A stretch of 64,000 nt of DNA from Saprospiraceae bacterium (lineage in GTDB: Bacteria; Bacteroidota; Bacteroidia; Chitinophagales; Saprospiraceae), in contig JADKFC010000015.1 in assembly GCA_016717655.1 (NCBI GenBank), positions 46,817-110,816 on the forward strand, in the 5' to 3' direction. Position 1 is the first letter of the stretch; each line of letters begins with the position of its first letter. The position numbers and the translations under genes were made by a program. The notes under the pieces are model-generated. The model did no database searches, had not been told where the DNA came from, and saw nothing but the letters and a program-made list of their open reading frames with translations. Positions 46,080 through 55,652 of the stretch are shown here, piece by piece.

Positions 46080-47852
46080 TTAGGTCCAGGACTTGCGTTT
46101 GCCTTTTGGAGCCGGTTTTGCGTCAAATTTCCTTCTCTCAGTAGGCTTACCTTCGTATTTTTTCTTGTCAGTTGGCTTTTTAGATCCATAAGCTGAACCC
46201 GATGATCTGCTGCTGCCCTCGTCTTTTCTGAACCTCCTTTCAGGCTGATCATTTTGACCCTGGTCAGGTCTTACGATCAATCCCTTGTAGGCTGTCCTTT
46301 TAAAAGCTTCGATCAGGTCTTCCTGGTGGCTGGCCTCTACATCAAAGAGCGACATGTTCTTTCGGATGTCGATCCTGCCTATGCCCACCGTAGAATTGGG
46401 CATGTGTTCGTTGATGAGGTTGATGAGGATGCCCGGAGTGATCTTGCTCTGGCTGCCGTGGTTCATAAAAAACTTAACATAACTGGCACCGCCGCCCGCT
46501 TCTTTGGATTTTTTCGATTGTTTATCAGACACATTGATATCAACAGCATCCTTGTAGTAGTCGAGGAAACGGTTGAATTCAACCAACACAAATTTTTTGA
46601 TGAGTTGGATGTGGTCAATATTGGCAATGCTTTCCATAATAGCAGGAAGGAAGGGCTGGATCCTGTCATCGTTGATCTCCACTTCTTTTACCTTGTCGAT
46701 CAGGTTGAGCAGCTGTACCTCGCAGATTTCTTTACCTGTAGGAACAGTAGCCAGATCGATCGATTTACCAATTTTTTTCTCTAGTTGTCTGATCTTGTGA
46801 AACTCCTTGGTGTGGATGATGCTCACCGACTCACCTGTTTTACCTGCTCTACCTGTACGGCCTGATCTGTGGATGTACACTTCCGGGTCGTCGGGTAAGT
46901 TGTAATTGATAACGTGGGTTAGTTCCGTAACATCGAGCCCCCTGGCAGCTACGTCGGTGGCTACCAGCATCTGGAGCTGTCTTTTGCGGAAACGGTTCAT
47001 CACATAATCCCTTTGGGCCTGTGACAAATCGCCGTGGAGGGCATCAGCATTGTAGCCATCATGGCCCAATTTGTCTGCTACTTCCTGGGTTTCTGCCTTG
47101 GTTCTGCAAAAAATGATGGCATAAATGTCAGGATTGACGTCTGCAATGCGTTTGAGGGCATTGTAGCGGTCTTTGGCACTAACCACGTAGTAGTAGTGCG
47201 TTATCATTTCATTGCTCTTATTGGCCCTTCCTCCGGAAACCTCCTGAGGACTGTGCATGTATTTGGAGGCAATGTGTCTGATTTCATCGGGCATGGTAGC
47301 AGAAAACAACAAAACCTGTTTGTTTTCGGGTGTACCGGCCAGGATGGCATCCAATTCATCTTTAAAACCCATCGACAGCATTTCATCTGCTTCGTCGAGT
47401 ACCAGGGTTTGGATTTTGTCCACCTTAAGCTTCTTTCTTTCGAGCAAATCGAGGGTTCGACCAGGGGTACCTACTACGATCTGGGCGCCTTCTCTGAGGG
47501 CACTGATCTGGGTAGTAATATTGGCCCCGCCATAAACAGCTACCGACCGGATTCCCGGCAGGTATTTGGTATAGGATTTAATGTCGTTGGCGATTTGTAG
47601 GCAAAGTTCCCGGGTAGGTGCCAGGATCAGCACGCGTACGTCGGTTTCATTTCCGGTAAGATTTTGGAGCAAAGGAAGCGAGAAAGCCGCCGTTTTTCCG
47701 GTACCTGTCTGCGCCAGGGCGATCAGGTCTTTGCGGGAATGGATGAGCAATTGCAAGGTCTGCTGCTGGATGGGCGTTGGCGTTACAAAGCCCAGGTCTT
47801 TTAAGGCAGCCAGGATTTCAGGTTTTAAACCTGAAGTTTCAAAACTATTCAT
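46080..47852 (-). CDS. deaD: DEAD-box RNA helicase (DeaD/CsdA type)
   Basis: 590 aa from ATG 47852. The Q motif is FVTPTPIQQ; then AQTGTGKTAAFSLPL (motif I), PTRELCLQIA, TPGRTLDLL, VLDEADEMLSMGF (DEAD) and LFSATMP. The second RecA domain ends with HRSGRTGRAGKTG. A DbpA-type RNA-binding domain covers about 455-530 (KFFMNHGSQSKITPGILINL, IGRIDIRKNMSLFDV). The last 60 residues are basic. It unwinds RNA in ribosome assembly and cold adaptation. The upstream RRM gene is on the same strand, a common cold-adaptation pairing. Confidence 0.93.
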   Translation of the reverse strand: MNSFETSGLKPEILAALKDLGFVTPTPIQQQTLQLLIHSRKDLIALAQTGTGKTAAFSLPLLQNLTGNETDVRVLILAPTRELCLQIANDIKSYTKYLPGIRSVAVYGGANITTQISALREGAQIVVGTPGRTLDLLERKKLKVDKIQTLVLDEADEMLSMGFKDELDAILAGTPENKQVLLFSATMPDEIRHIASKYMHSPQEVSGGRANKSNEMITHYYYVVSAKDRYNALKRIADVNPDIYAIIFCRTKAETQEVADKLGHDGYNADALHGDLSQAQRDYVMNRFRKRQLQMLVATDVAARGLDVTELTHVINYNLPDDPEVYIHRSGRTGRAGKTGESVSIIHTKEFHKIRQLEKKIGKSIDLATVPTGKEICEVQLLNLIDKVKEVEINDDRIQPFLPAIMESIANIDHIQLIKKFVLVEFNRFLDYYKDAVDINVSDKQSKKSKEAGGGASYVKFFMNHGSQSKITPGILINLINEHMPNSTVGIGRIDIRKNMSLFDVEASHQEDLIEAFKRTAYKGLIVRPDQGQNDQPERRFRKDEGSSRSSGSAYGSKKPTDKKKYEGKPTERRKFDAKPAPKGKRKSWT

Positions 47853-47940
47853 GATTCTAAATATAAATGGGCATTGGCAACAGGTACACACCTATCGCCT
47901 GCCGTGCAAAATTACAGTCTTGTGAGGAATTGAGAAAATA

Positions 47941-47958
47941 TAGGGCCATACGGCCCTA
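47941..47958 (-). terminator. hairpin terminator after the RRM gene
   Basis: TAGGGCC-atac-GGCCCTA starts 3 bp after the RRM stop and is followed on the minus strand by TATTTTCTC. The T-run is modest, so partial read-through into deaD is possible. Confidence 0.6.
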
Positions 47959-47960
47959 CA

Positions 47961-48569
47961 TTAATCTTCGTCCTTCTCGCGGGTATTGAAGTCGCGGTTA
48001 AAATCTCGATTGGAATCACGGTTAAAGTCCCTGTTTCCATCTCTGTTGAAATCGCGATTGTAGTCTCTGTTAAAAGGACGGCTGTTGTCGCGATTGCCGC
48101 CATCAAATGGGCGTCTGTTGCCATCATTGGTGCGTGGTCTGCGATCTCCGCCGCCACCACCGCCACTGCCGCGGTTGAATCCTCCACCGCCGCCTCCGCC
48201 GCGATTGAATCCTCCACCACCGCCGCCGCCGCCACGGTTAAATCCTCCACCGCCGCCTGGTCTGCGATCTCCACCGCCGCCTCCGCCGCGATTGAATCCT
48301 CCACCACCGCCGCCGGTTCTTGGTTTGTCAGATCGAACACCTTCGTTCACAACGATGTTCCTTCCATGAAATTCACGTCCGTTCAACGTTTTCATTGCAA
48401 TGACCGATTCTTCGGTGTCGGCCATTTCTACAAATGCAAATCCTTTTGATCTACCGGTTTCACGGTCAATCATCAGCTTTACACTTGCCACTTCGCCAAC
48501 TTCTCCAAAAAGGGATCTGATGTCTTCTTCTTTCACATCAAAGTTCAGGTTTCCTACGTATAAATTCAT
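47961..48569 (-). CDS. glycine-rich RNA-binding protein (single RRM)
   Basis: 202 aa. One RRM occupies residues 1-80, with RNP2 LYVGNL (3-8) and RNP1 KGFAFVEM (43-50). A long low-complexity tail of RGGGGGFN repeats follows, then a run of NRDFNRDGNRDFNRDSNRD and an acidic end (REKDED). Such proteins act as RNA chaperones, often cold-induced. The tail could drive condensation, which is inference. It is upstream of the DEAD-box helicase on the same strand. Confidence 0.93.
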   Translation of the reverse strand: MNLYVGNLNFDVKEEDIRSLFGEVGEVASVKLMIDRETGRSKGFAFVEMADTEESVIAMKTLNGREFHGRNIVVNEGVRSDKPRTGGGGGGFNRGGGGGGDRRPGGGGGFNRGGGGGGGGFNRGGGGGGGFNRGSGGGGGGDRRPRTNDGNRRPFDGGNRDNSRPFNRDYNRDFNRDGNRDFNRDSNRDFNRDFNTREKDED

Positions 48570-48601
48570 TGTAAAAAATAGAAAAAAAAGATAAATAATT
48601 G

Positions 48602-48609
48602 CAAAGGTA
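48602..48609 (-). promoter_or_regulatory. -7 box (TACCTTTG) for the RRM gene
   Basis: TACCTTTG on the minus strand predicts a start near 48595 and a 25-nt leader. No clear -33 element. Confidence 0.5.
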
Positions 48610-48736
48610 GTCTTAAAGATTTAAATATGGGAAAAAAATTTTATAAATCTTGAAAAACAATAATTTACGTTTGATCTTTCCCTCAAAAAAACAAATTTTA
48701 TATGTGCTTTGCCTAGGTAATGCTCCCTTTTACCTT

Positions 48737-50432
48737 TTAATTGCGGTGTTTGACGATTACACCATTGACAATGGTGAAAAGCACTTCTGTCTTTAAGATG
48801 TCACTTTCTCTGCATTTCAGCAGGTTGTTGCTCAGGATCACAATATCGGCATACTTGCCGGGACTGATGGATCCTTTTTCTTTTTCTTCTTTGGCCGCAT
48901 ATGCATTGTCTATAGTATAAGACTTAATGGCTTCTGCACGGGTCATCCGCTGCTCGGGGTAAAATGGCTGTCGGGTATCTTCTCTTTTACGGGTAACGGT
49001 TGCATAAAAATTGCGAATAGGATCTACATCTTCTACAGGGGCGTCGGTGCCGTTGGCAATGTGTACTCCCTGTTTCAAAAGACTTCGCCAGGCATAAGCC
49101 CCGGTTCTGGCCCTTTCGGTTCCCAAACGTTTGACCACAAAGGGGGCATCACTGGTACAATGTACCCCTTGCATACTGGCTATGATGCCCAACTTGGCAA
49201 ATCGGGGTATGTCGGAAACCGCCAGGTGCTGGGCGTGTTCTACCCTCCAGCGCAGGTCTTTTTTTTCTGGATGCAGGGAAGCCAGGCCTTCGTAAATGTC
49301 GAGCACCACTTTATTGGCCCGGTCGCCAATGGCGTGAACGCAAAACTGCATGTCATTGTCAATGGCCAGGCCGGCAATCTTTCGTACTTCATAGATGTCG
49401 GTGGTGTTCTGTCCGGTAAACCCAGGCTTATCGTTATAAGGCTTCAAAAGCCAGGCTCCAAAGGCACCCAGGGCTCCGTCGACCTCTGATTTGATGGCAT
49501 TGCAGGTGAAGAAGGGCGACTTGTATTTGTACTTACCAATCACGTCTTTCATGGTATTGTAGTCGTGGCGAGCCATGGCCCACAATCGGATGTCGAGTTC
49601 TTTTTTTTCTGCCAGACGGCGATAGCGGGTCAGTTCTTCAAAGGATGAGCCTGCATCCTGAAATGAGGTAATGCCATTTTCTATACATTCTGCTTCTGCC
49701 AGGGCAATGGCGGTCTGCCATTCTTTTTCTTTGGCATCGGCACTCAATTTTTTTCGATAATCTTCATAGGCTTGCCTGACGGCTTCCATGGCCCGCTCTT
49801 CAAATACGCCAATGGCTTCACCTTTGTTGTTGCGCACTATTCTGCCTCCGGGAGGATTGGGCGTATCCAAACCAATGCCTGCCAGCTCCATGGCTTTTTC
49901 ATTGGCAAAGAGGGCATGGCCGCTGGCATGAAACAAGATAACGGGATGATCGGGTGAAACCTTACTCAGTGCTGTATGCATCGGATAGCCCTGCACACTT
50001 CTCACCGGCAGGCTGTCCCATTTTTCCTGATGCCAGCCCCTGCCCTCAATCCATGTGCCTTTGGGGTATTGCCTGCCCGCTCCTCTACTTTGGCAATGAT
50101 GGCCTCCCAGCTCCGGTCATTTAAAAAATTGAGGTTGACGAGGCTAAAGCCCAGACCTGAAAAATGACCATGACCTTCTATAAAACCGGGCATCACAAAG
50201 TGGCCTCTGGCGTCAATCACCTTGGTATCGCGGTTTTCATGCGCAAGACTTCATTGGACTTCCCTAGATAGATGATTTTTCCTTTTGAAATAGCTATGCC
50301 CTGAGCCCTTGGCTGGTTGGGATCAACGGTATAAATATCTGCATTGTGGATGATGAGATCAACGGCCACATCGTCTTCATGGCAAGATATCAAACAACAC
50401 AAAATGATAAAAGAAAAAATCTTTTGAAGCAT
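48737..50432 (-). CDS. amidohydrolase (YtcJ-like) lipoprotein, two frameshifts
   Basis: About 565 aa when repaired, read in three overlapping frames: 50432-50217, 50220-50002 and 50005-48737. One missing base near 50229-50233 and another near 50066-50073 join them (KTRDTKVIDARGHFV and PKGTWIEGRGWHQEKWDSLP). The N-terminus MLQKIFSFIILCCLISCHED is a lipoprotein signal. The metal site is GFIEGHGHF, with later ligands in FCVHAIGDRAN, RVEHAQHL and NGTDAPVEDVDP, as in the amidohydrolase_3 / YtcJ family. A periplasmic lipid-anchored metal hydrolase; the substrate is unknown. The intact remainder favours sequencing error over decay. Confidence 0.8.
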
Positions 50433-50505
50433 AAATCACATTTCGAAAGCTAAAATAGGAAGGCTTGGTCAATTCCAGCCAAAAGAGAACGGAAAAATGA
50501 TTAGA

Positions 50506-51429
50506 TCATTTTGGAATTTCGTAATAACGAACGGTATAACCGGCAAAAATTCCCAATCCGCCTTTAACATTGCTGTATAATTTGCTCGGATCTACAATGG
50601 AATTTTGATTGTTGGAAGCCCTTACATAATCCTGTAGGCTGTTGAAATAACGATACATATCTGAACTCACCGTCATCAGTCTGATCATCCATACCTTGTT
50701 TTTCACATTGCCGCCCCCACCCTGCGGCTCATCTTTGCCGTTGAACTTAGAGGTTATGAGTTTGGGCGAATTGCTCAGATTTTCAAGGTCAAATTCTGAA
50801 GCCGATAAGGAGGTATTGATTTTGCCGGATGCACTGCCACTGATCTCTTTGCTTACATCATTTACCCACTGGCGGGTATCAAGTTTCAAACCTGATTCGT
50901 CGTGAACGGAGTGTAGACTTGTGTCTACCTCTACCACCGACCAAATGTAAAAGTTGTTTTCTACTGAGTTGTCCCTGATGTTGAACGATATCTCACTGGC
51001 ATCTTCGTATTCATCTGATGAATCAACCTGGATATTGGTCAATTCTGCAATGGCAGGAATGGTACTTTCAGCGGTTACCGAACCGTATTGGGGTGAGTAA
51101 ACGGAAATTTTATAGTATTCATCCTGGCCGGAAGTGCACCTGAAACTTTTGTAAACACCATTGCCGGTATGGAACAATTGACATTCCTGCGCACCCACCT
51201 TGTTGGTGATGACGATGGTGGCATCATCAATAAAGGGCTTGCCAGCAGATTCGTCAAAAATGGACTGCGAATGGGTAAGGGTAACCACCCAGATGGAATC
51301 GTTGGTAAAGATGGAACTCAATACGATTCGGGGCGTAAAATCATTGTTGGAGAAATACACTTCCTCTTCGCACGACCACAAAAGGGGTAGTAAGAAGAGT
51401 AAAAAAATGTGTTTCGCCCGTAAAATCAT
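50506..51429 (-). CDS. DUF4249 lipoprotein
   Basis: 307 aa. The lipoprotein signal is MILRAKHIFLLFLLPLLWSC. The pattern PRIVLSSIFTNDSIWVVTLT, GKPFIDDATIVITN, YYKISVYSPQYGSVTAESTI and a C-terminal FNSLQDYVRASNNQNS / NVKGGLGIFAGY is that of DUF4249. The family usually sits directly after a TonB-dependent receptor and is thought to act with it at the outer membrane. Here no receptor is adjacent. The 260-bp upstream gap is AT-rich with no other feature seen. Confidence 0.8.
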   Translation of the reverse strand: MILRAKHIFLLFLLPLLWSCEEEVYFSNNDFTPRIVLSSIFTNDSIWVVTLTHSQSIFDESAGKPFIDDATIVITNKVGAQECQLFHTGNGVYKSFRCTSGQDEYYKISVYSPQYGSVTAESTIPAIAELTNIQVDSSDEYEDASEISFNIRDNSVENNFYIWSVVEVDTSLHSVHDESGLKLDTRQWVNDVSKEISGSASGKINTSLSASEFDLENLSNSPKLITSKFNGKDEPQGGGGNVKNKVWMIRLMTVSSDMYRYFNSLQDYVRASNNQNSIVDPSKLYSNVKGGLGIFAGYTVRYYEIPK

Positions 51430-51690
51430 TGTGAAAAATGTATAACAAATTTACTACAGGTTTTGCTTTAATTCATCAACAAGACACAGTAAATTGAAAA
51501 TAAATTATTACACAAAATAATATTCTGTCGAGTGTAAAATATCTAATGTTAAACCAATTTTAATTTTGAATTAATCTTATTTTACTGACATATAAAATTT
51601 GGTGGATTGGAGGGAAATACATGCTGCCTTGCATTGAATTTACATATCGCCTTCGTTTACCTTGAATCTACTCTATCGCAGATGACCTCA

Positions 51691-52134
51691 TTAGGTATCC
51701 CAGCTGTAATAATTGTGTTCATCATCGCAAACAAAGCCGGTCTTCGGGTAGAGCTGGTTGCCTATTTCATTGCTTTTGGCGGTTTCCAACATCAGCCCGG
51801 CAGCCCCGGTGGCCGTAGCCAGTGATTTGGCAGCATCGATCAAGGCAATGGAATGTCCCTGACCTCTAAATTCTGATTGTACATACAAATCGTTGAGCAA
51901 CCAAAGTCGTTTCATCCGAGTAGATGAAAACAAGGGATAGAGCAAGGTAAAACCCACCAGAGCACCGTCTACTTCGGCCACAAAAATGTGTGCTTCGTTG
52001 TGTTCCAGTCTGTCTCTTAAAAAAGTTGCTGCCGCATTGACATCTGATGCTTTTTCATAAAATACGCGGTAGGCATCAAACAGGGGAGCCAGGGCCTGTA
52101 CATCCTCCAAAGTAGCTTTTCTAATTACTGTCAT
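51691..52134 (-). CDS. GNAT-family N-acetyltransferase
   Basis: 147 aa. It opens MTVIRKATLEDVQALAPLFD, and the acetyl-CoA site is seen in LYVQSEFRGQGHSIALIDAA (the R/Q-x-x-G-x-G/A loop, about 86-105), followed by LMLETAKSNEIGNQLYPKTG. The Q-G-H-S form of the loop is slightly unusual. The target amine is unknown; cytosolic. It follows the BtuF-like gene in reverse order with about 30 bp between, so a shared transcript is possible. Confidence 0.85.
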   Translation of the reverse strand: MTVIRKATLEDVQALAPLFDAYRVFYEKASDVNAAATFLRDRLEHNEAHIFVAEVDGALVGFTLLYPLFSSTRMKRLWLLNDLYVQSEFRGQGHSIALIDAAKSLATATGAAGLMLETAKSNEIGNQLYPKTGFVCDDEHNYYSWDT

Positions 52135-52166
52135 GGTATTTATTTAGGCTGAGAAAAGACCCCAAT

Positions 52167-52958
52167 TTACATCACTTTTTGGATCAGTCCATGCAAAATG
52201 TCAAGTCCATCTGTCAGCGCTGCCGGTCCGGGTTGAAGGATAATCGAAGCATCCACCTCATAAATATGACCCTGCTGCACGGCATGCAACTCCTGCCACC
52301 CGGGTCTGGCCATGATTTTTTGTGGCACCACTTTTTTGCCGCACCACGATGCCAGAATGATGTCGGGCTGGCGCTTAACTACCTCATAGGGATCGGCAAT
52401 GATTCGATCCTTTCCCAGGCTTTGTGCAGCCAGTTCCGGAAAAATGTTTTGGCCACCGGCTACAGTGATCAATTCATCTACCCATCCAATACATGAAAAC
52501 AAGGGATCATTCCATTCTTCAAAAAATACCCGGGGCCTTAACTTTCCCTCATTGCCTTTTTTCATGCTTTCCATCTTTACAACCATGGCTTCTGTCCATT
52601 GGATGGCCTGGTCGGCTTTTCCCACCATGGCACCCAGTCTGACCACAAAATCAAGGATGCCCTGGATGCTTCGGTGGTTGGTCACCCACACTTCCATGCC
52701 GAGGGCTATTAGACTCTTGGCAATGTCGGCCTGGATGTCTGAAAAACCGATGACCAGATCGGGTTTCAGGTCTACTATTTTCTGGATATTGGCAGAGGTG
52801 TAGGCCGATACCTTGGGTTTTTCTTTTCTCGCCCTGGCAGGCCTTACGGTAAATCCGGAGATGCCCACTATCCTGTGCTCCTCACCCAGCAGGTAGAGCA
52901 TCTCCGTGCTTTCTTCTGTCAGGCAAACAATGCGCTGTGGATAGGGATCTCTTTTCAT
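52167..52958 (-). CDS. BtuF-like periplasmic-binding-fold protein without signal peptide
   Basis: 263 aa. RIVCLTEESTEMLYLLGEEH, VVGIS-like IVGISGFTVRP, KIVDLKPDLVIGFSDIQ and PDIILASWCGKKVVP are typical of the FeIII/B12-binding (BtuF) fold. The usual export signal is absent: the protein starts MKRDPYPQRIVCL, directly at the first strand. Cytosolic relatives of this kind occur in many bacteria, with unknown ligand. Its ATG overlaps the stop of the CWC-DUF5522 gene (ATGA), so the two are translationally coupled. Confidence 0.8.
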   Translation of the reverse strand: MKRDPYPQRIVCLTEESTEMLYLLGEEHRIVGISGFTVRPARARKEKPKVSAYTSANIQKIVDLKPDLVIGFSDIQADIAKSLIALGMEVWVTNHRSIQGILDFVVRLGAMVGKADQAIQWTEAMVVKMESMKKGNEGKLRPRVFFEEWNDPLFSCIGWVDELITVAGGQNIFPELAAQSLGKDRIIADPYEVVKRQPDIILASWCGKKVVPQKIMARPGWQELHAVQQGHIYEVDASIILQPGPAALTDGLDILHGLIQKVM

Positions 52959-53329
52959 TGCTGTTGTTTTGAATCATAGCCATACGGACAATGTCGGCAG
53001 CCACTCTGGCAACAATGACCTCGCTCAATGTGGTAAACAGGGGTAAAAACCCATTTGCCGTCTTCTATATAATAGTGAATGCCCTCCACCAGGCCATCAC
53101 CATTGGCGGTTCCAACATTTTTGGCTGCCTCACCTACCCATGCCTCATACTGCTTTAAGCAGGCATTGCACAAGCAGGAGTAGCTGGTCTTTTGCAAAAA
53201 TGCCAGGGTAAGTTCAGAAAGCTGTACGTCGGCACAAGCACATCTTTGTCCCTTGCCGGCGCTGCAAACCATATCGGCACCACAACGCGGGCAGGGTGTG
53301 GTCTGCAGCTGGCTTTCACCACTAACCAA
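52955..53329 (-). CDS. cysteine-rich CWC domain fused to DUF5522
   Basis: 124 aa. Residues 10-65 hold a CWC-type zinc-ribbon-like pattern (PCPRCGADMVCSAGKGQRCAC, then CLCNACLKQY). Residues 80-120 hold the DUF5522 motif ERGHCCQSGCRHCPYGY. Eleven or more Cys residues suggest metal binding. The start is uncertain: TTG 53329 is used here, but an ATG at 53354, overlapping the mltG stop, would be in frame after one indel in the CAA run. It lies between mltG and the BtuF-like gene, all on one strand. Confidence 0.75.
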   Translation of the reverse strand: MVSGESQLQTTPCPRCGADMVCSAGKGQRCACADVQLSELTLAFLQKTSYSCLCNACLKQYEAWVGEAAKNVGTANGDGLVEGIHYYIEDGKWVFTPVYHIERGHCCQSGCRHCPYGYDSKQQQ

Positions 53330-53354
53330 GGCTTGTTGTTGTTGATAAAACCAT

Positions 53355-54385
53355 TTATCTTATGCCTTCTTTTTCCAGCCAGTTGTGGTAGATGGATGCA
53401 TTGCGCTGGTGCTGCTCAGCCGTCACGGCAAAGGCGTGTTCGCTGTTGTAGCCCGGCTTGGCACAGAAAAACAGGTAGTCGTGTTTTTCAGCATTCAACA
53501 CCGCATCAATGGCATTGGTAGATGGCATGTAGATCGGTCCGGGAGGCAGGCCTTGGTACAGATAGGTATTGTACGGAGAATCAAAAAATACGTGTTCGAA
53601 CAAGACCCTTCGGATGCTGAAATCTCCAACGGCAAATACCACGGTGGGGTCGGCCCTCAGCTTCTCGCCTACCTTTAGTCGGTTGAGGTACACGCCGGCT
53701 ACCGTAGGGCGTTCTTTTTATTGTTGGATTCTTTTTCTACAATCGATGCCAATGTATAAACTTCTTCTTTGCTCAAAGGAATGGCAGCTGCCTTGGCCTT
53801 GCGTTCGTCGGTCCAAAATTTATCGGCTTCCCCTTGCATTCTTTTCACCAGCTTTTCAGGACTGATGTTCCAAAACACCTCATAGGTGTTGGGAATGAAA
53901 CGGGTCATGGCAGTCTCCGGCTTAAGTCCGTTTTTTTGCAGCAGGCTATCCGTCAAAAAGGCGGTGAGCAGGCTGAGACTGTCGGCTTCGAGATCGTGGG
54001 ATAACATGCCGGCCAGCTGGCTAATGTCGCGGGCATTGTTGAAAGTAAGCTGGATCGCATCCTGATTGCCCGACCTCAACTTGCTGAGCACGGCGCGGTT
54101 GGTCATCCCACTTTTTAAAACAAAGCGACCTGAGGGAATTTCATCTTTTTTATACCCCATCACCCCGGCCATAAAGTCGAAGGTTGTGGGTTGTTTGAGT
54201 ACGCCATCTCTTACCAGTTGTTCATACAGCTGGCTATAGCTGGTACCCCTGGCAATTTTTAATTCGTATTTATTGGTTTGTACATTGGGAAGGTACAGCA
54301 AGCCGATTACGGCTACCAAAACAAGGGCCAGCAAGGGCAGTAAGATCAGGAGCACTTTGTGACTCCGAATAAAATTTAGATTCAT
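53355..54385 (-). CDS. mltG: endolytic transglycosylase MltG, one frameshift
   Basis: About 344 aa when repaired. The enzyme cuts nascent glycan strands at the inner membrane and helps terminate their growth. One membrane helix (about 10-30, VLLILLPLLALVLVAVIGLL) is followed by a LysM-like region (KYELKIARGTSYSQLYEQLV). The YceG catalytic domain has FIPNTYEVFWNISPE and the Glu in ASIVEKESNN. The frame breaks at 53711-53718 (one missing base; the repaired sequence reads NNKKERPTVAGVYLNRLK). The rest has ADPTVVFAVGDF and YNTYLYQGLPPGPI. Probably intact in the cell. Confidence 0.88.
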
Positions 54386-54418
54386 GAATGGTTTTGCTTA
54401 ATACGCCACGATAGGGCA

Positions 54419-54426
54419 CAAAGATA
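54419..54426 (-). promoter_or_regulatory. -7 box (TATCTTTG) for mltG
   Basis: TATCTTTG on the minus strand, 33 bp before the mltG ATG. It probably drives mltG, CWC-DUF5522, the BtuF-like gene and perhaps the GNAT gene. Confidence 0.5.
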
Positions 54427-54496
54427 GAAAAGCCGTTGAAATAATTTATGCATTAAACTTCATGCCCAGTCGATTGTTTAAGGTTAAATGTAAGTC

Positions 54497-54781
54497 ATGA
54501 AACCTGTTTTAACCGATTCCGAACTCCACCTGGCCATTCCTACCCTAAAAGCATGGAAAATTGAAAACGACCACCTGGTAAAACACTTTCGTTTTGCCGA
54601 CTTTTCTGAAGCTTTTGCTTTTATGAGCAGGGTTGCTTTATTATCTGAAAAGTTGAATCACCATGCCCACTGGCTGGCGGTGTACAACAAGGTAAGTCTG
54701 AGCCTTCAAACCCACGAAGCCGGAGGTATCACTGAAAAAGACCTCGAATTTGCCCGAATGGTCGATGATTTTGCCGATTAA
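54497..54781 (+). CDS. 4a-hydroxytetrahydrobiopterin dehydratase (PCD/DCoH)
   Basis: 94 aa, normal length. It dehydrates the carbinolamine formed by aromatic amino acid hydroxylases and regenerates pterin cofactor. The active-site motif NHHAHWLAVYNKVSLSLQTH (about 54-73; His-x3-Trp-x4 pattern) and the ending GITEKDLEFARMVD are diagnostic. Cytosolic. It is a lone plus-strand gene between minus-strand mltG and panB, with a convergent panB stop 15 bp away. Confidence 0.9.
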   Translation: MKPVLTDSELHLAIPTLKAWKIENDHLVKHFRFADFSEAFAFMSRVALLSEKLNHHAHWLAVYNKVSLSLQTHEAGGITEKDLEFARMVDDFAD

Positions 54782-54796
54782 ACCCGGTCGCCTTTC

Positions 54797-55615
54797 TTAA
54801 TATTGCTCATTTTCATTGGGGAAGTCGCCCGACTTCACATCGCCCACATATTGGCCCACCGCTGTTTTCACGGTATCGTAGAGGTTGAGATAGCGACGCA
54901 AAAACCGAGGGTGAAAATCTTTGGTAATGCCCAATAAGTCGTGGCTCACCAAGACCTGACCATCGCAGCCACCACCTGCACCAATACCGATGACCGGAAT
55001 GTGCAGTTCCTTGCTCACCTTTTCCGCCAGACTGGCAGGGATTTTTTCCAGCACCAGCGCAAAACACCCGGCTTCCTGTAAGACCTGGGCATCGGCTATC
55101 AGCTTGTCTGCCTCTTCTTCTTCCCTGGCCCTCACCGAATAAGTGCCGTATTTATAAATGCTCTGCGGCATCAGTCCCAAATGCCCCATCACAGGTATGC
55201 CGGAGTTGATGATTTTTTCTACTGCTTCCTTTACCTCAGCTCCACCTTCTAATTTCACTCCATGACCACCACTTTCTTTCATAATGCGGATCGAAGATTC
55301 CAATGCCTTGGTAGGATTACTTTGATAATACCCAAATGGAATGTCCACCACCACCAGGGCCCTGCTCACCCCTCTCACCACTGACTGGGCATGGTAGATC
55401 ATTTGATCCAGGGTTATGGGCAGGGTTGTCTCATGTCCCGCCATCACATTAGAAGCCGAGTCGCCCACCAGGATGATGTCTACCCCCGCATCGTCATAGA
55501 TCCGCGCCATGCTAAAGTCGTACGCCGTGATCATGGCTATTTTTTCTCCATCTTCCTTCATTTGCTGAAGTATATGGGTAGTAATGCGCTTTACATCTTT
55601 GAGTGCGGTTGACAT
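54797..55615 (-). CDS. panB: 3-methyl-2-oxobutanoate hydroxymethyltransferase
   Basis: 272 aa. It makes ketopantoate from 2-ketoisovalerate and methylenetetrahydrofolate, the first step of pantothenate and CoA synthesis. Motifs: MITAYDFSMARIYDDAGVD, ILVGDSASNVMAGHETTLPI (about 48-67), VVVDIPFGYYQSN, GGHGVKLEGG and IPVIGIGAGGGCDGQVLVSH. All metal and substrate residues expected for PanB appear present. panC and panD are not in the window. It is transcribed from its own -7 box at 55630. Confidence 0.96.
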   Translation of the reverse strand: MSTALKDVKRITTHILQQMKEDGEKIAMITAYDFSMARIYDDAGVDIILVGDSASNVMAGHETTLPITLDQMIYHAQSVVRGVSRALVVVDIPFGYYQSNPTKALESSIRIMKESGGHGVKLEGGAEVKEAVEKIINSGIPVMGHLGLMPQSIYKYGTYSVRAREEEEADKLIADAQVLQEAGCFALVLEKIPASLAEKVSKELHIPVIGIGAGGGCDGQVLVSHDLLGITKDFHPRFLRRYLNLYDTVKTAVGQYVGDVKSGDFPNENEQY

Positions 55616-55629
55616 GGTATGATTTTGGG

Positions 55630-55637
55630 CAAAGATA
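55630..55637 (-). promoter_or_regulatory. -7 box (TATCTTTG) for panB
   Basis: TATCTTTG on the minus strand, 14 bp before the panB ATG, implying a leader under 10 nt. It borders the repeat island. Confidence 0.55.
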
Positions 55638-55652
55638 GGGAATTTTGGGGTA

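Noticed and set aside
48085..48369. Proline-rich plus-strand frame
   Set aside because: It is the complement of the Gly-rich tail codons of the RRM protein.
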